From Picocystis sp. L7 (Eukaryota; Chlorophyta; Picocystophyceae; Picocystales; Picocystaceae): a DNA stretch of 64,000 nt. This document shows, one piece after another, positions 62,493 through 64,000 of this stretch. The notes beneath the pieces were generated by a model, which was given only the letters and a program-made list of their open reading frames with translations, was not told where the DNA came from and searched no databases. Position numbers and translations under genes: made by a program. Location of the stretch: the NCBI GenBank assembly GCA_020975725.1, contig QXJR01000011.1, forward strand, positions 665,632 through 729,631, in the 5' to 3' direction. Within the stretch, counting starts at the first letter, position 1; each line of letters starts with the position of its first letter.

Positions 62493-63631
62493 TCAAAGGT
62501 CGTCGGGTCGGGTTTCGCGGGGACACGGCTCCGTTCGAACGGGGATCGGCTCGGGAAGCGTAGAAAGGTCGATCCCGTGGGCGCTCCTCGTGAGGTGTTC
62601 GCGTTCGATCGACGTCAGGTCCCGTTTGGTCTCTTGAAATCGCGTGGACCCGGACCCCTCGGGAATCGGACGCGCGTTCATGAGGGTTTCGAGCAGGTCC
62701 GTCGACGGTCGATGGGCCACGTGCGGAGGTAGAGGAACACGCGCGCGGTTCGTTTCGGGTCCATCGTACCCGTGTCGAGGTTCGATCGATCGGGTTTCCG
62801 CCGCCGACGTACCGACCGCGGACATGATCGAATCGATGTGGCTGATCGGACGCTCTCGGACCTCCGTTTCGGACGCATCGAACGGTGGATCGTCGCCGTT
62901 CCGTTCGGACGTCGCGCGATCCGGTGGGGTTTCGCGACGGGAGGGTACGGACGAGGTCGGTCGAGGCTTGGGTCGGGTCGATTCGCGTCCGGCCCGTCCG
63001 GGTTCCACGCCTTTGCGAAGAGGTCGTCCGTACTCGTAGATCGTCATGCCCGCTTGTTCTTTCAAAGTGAAGTCGACGTACGTTCTGTATATGTTCGGGC
63101 GAAAGAGGGGTTCGATCTTGACGTTTTTCTTTTCGTCCGGGTTGAGTCGTTTGATCCACGCGGAGAGTCGCGTGCCCCGATCGCGGTAGGCGAACGCGTG
63201 GATCGATTCCGAATGGTTGCGGCGGTCGTTTTGGGTGCGCGTGTAGACCAGGTACGTGGCGAAATTGTTGGCGCAAAAGTAAAGACGTCGTGCTTGGGCG
63301 TGTTCGGGGTTCTTGATCTCGATTCGAACGGCGCAACAACGCGCGGTCGTGTACGCGTGCACGGGCGTATGGGGTTCGTTCGTGGAAACGGAGGTCGCGC
63401 GAGCCATTCGAAACGGGTTTTTGGCGTATACCCGTGTGAAAGAAGAAACGTTTCGAAATTTTGACGCGGTGCGTACGCCCCTCGCATGATATCCCATTTA
63501 AACTGACTTCGAACGAAGGGATGGTGGATTTCTTTTTCTCTCTCGAATAGGAACATGACGCCATATTGGACATATCGTTCGCGTAAACGTGACAGATTTG
63601 AGAGCGTTTGAGAGAGAGGCGTGTCGAACAT
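62493..63631 (-). CDS. Hypothetical protein, telomere-proximal block gene 5 (apparent frameshift)
   Basis: From ATG 63631 (MFDTPLSQTLSNLSRLRERY) the frame reads well to about 63480 (HHPFVRSQFKWDIMRG). The next frame then continues (RTASKFRNVSSFTRVYAKNP, ARRLYFCANNFATYLVYTRT, MTIYEYGRPLRKG) to the stop at 62493, about 379 residues in all. The switch falls at a CCCC run, 63478-63481 (GGGG in the gene), and one extra G would join them. Alternatively a shorter gene starts at 63497 or 63407. The first 180 residues look like a folded domain; the rest is charged and disordered. I recognise no family. Confidence 0.5.
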
Positions 63632-63931
63632 GGCGAAAAAATGGTCGTCGGTTTGGTATTTCGCGTTTGGGAAACCTTTCAAAGGATGTGCACGTCGACG
63701 TCGGATGGACCTTCGATGCGAGATGGGGAAGGGGGTACGTTTCCCTGCGAGTACGAGTCTATGGGTTCTTTGCCGTGGTCTTTGGAGCATATATGACACG
63801 ATGAAGAATACCCCCTAGAGGTTTATGGTACATAGGACGAGAAGGATGCATTGCCTTGACCTCTAATTCACCCGGCGTACCAGTATTCGTGACACGGACG
63901 GATCGAGAGGAAATTCTATGTGGAAAGAAAT
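63632..63931. other. Spacer between last gene and telomere
   Basis: 300 bp, AT-richer towards the end; the gene 5 promoter must lie here. No other feature seen. Confidence 0.4.
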
Positions 63932-64000
63932 TTTAGGGTTTAGGGTTTAGGGTTTAGGGTTTAGGGTTTAGGGTTTAGGGTTTAGGGTTTAGGGTTTAGG
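63932..64000 (+). repeat. Telomere, (TTTAGGG)n
   Basis: About ten uninterrupted TTTAGGG repeats running to the window end, G-rich strand towards the end as at a right chromosome arm. This is the Arabidopsis-type repeat used by plants, many green algae and some other protists. Confidence 0.97.

Overview
The window is the end of a nuclear chromosome of a photosynthetic eukaryote. It finishes in about ten copies of the plant-type telomere repeat TTTAGGG (63932-64000). Protein-coding genes are mostly single long exons. Two short GT-AG introns (114 and 70 bp) can be located from protein families that only make sense when spliced, and both have a CTGAC branch-point-like motif before the acceptor. 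A DUF1118 (RIQ-type) thylakoid protein with no obvious secretory signal peptide, plant-like type III polyketide synthase and half-size ABCG genes, and the TTTAGGG telomere together suggest an alga with a primary plastid, most simply a green alga. The species cannot be named from this sequence.

Left part (1-46 kb), host genes at about one per 2-5 kb: the first codons of a second type III PKS copy at the left edge (1-26), a START-domain protein (1877-2614), a half-size ABCG transporter (4122-6200), a secreted FG-GAP beta-propeller protein (7942-9360), a flavin monooxygenase (21453-23318), a membrane-anchored type III PKS with one intron (24680-26110), a CobW/ZNG1-type zinc-binding GTPase (28098-29459), a TPR-TTL fusion (29608-31800), organellar ribosomal protein bL35 (32454-32846), an EF-hand protein (33065-33709), a secreted or lumenal methyltransferase (36054-36914), the DUF1118 gene (41744-42492) and a lipocalin (42702-43367). 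PKS, FMO, START and ABCG genes lie within 26 kb and could form a subtelomeric polyketide or lipid export cluster; that is inference. Almost all of these genes have a palindromic CACGTG box shortly upstream.

Mobile DNA: a Ty3/gypsy element on the minus strand (11575-20460) whose about 765-bp LTRs contain the last 157 codons of its own polyprotein, including a Dam/MT-like domain known mainly from DIRS elements; a 451-bp solo LTR with a 5-bp target duplication (6571-7021) inserted in one of three copies of a roughly 0.57-kb promoter-associated repeat; and a broken KDZ-like transposase (44716-45567).

Right part (47-64 kb): a subtelomere built of unrelated tandem arrays (25, 62, 441, 184, 74 and 56 bp units), with a shared motif around TGCGATTGCGATTGGGG at the borders of several arrays. 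The 184-bp satellite shows a seven-unit higher-order repeat. Between the last array and the telomere lies a 5-kb block of five tightly packed, apparently intronless genes of different base composition (58601-63631). They include a RING-like protein, a nucleotide-motif-less small-GTPase-like protein and a Ser-Pro-stalk membrane protein, with 3' hairpins. It resembles large-DNA-virus gene organisation, but no viral hallmark gene is present, so a viral origin is a hypothesis only.
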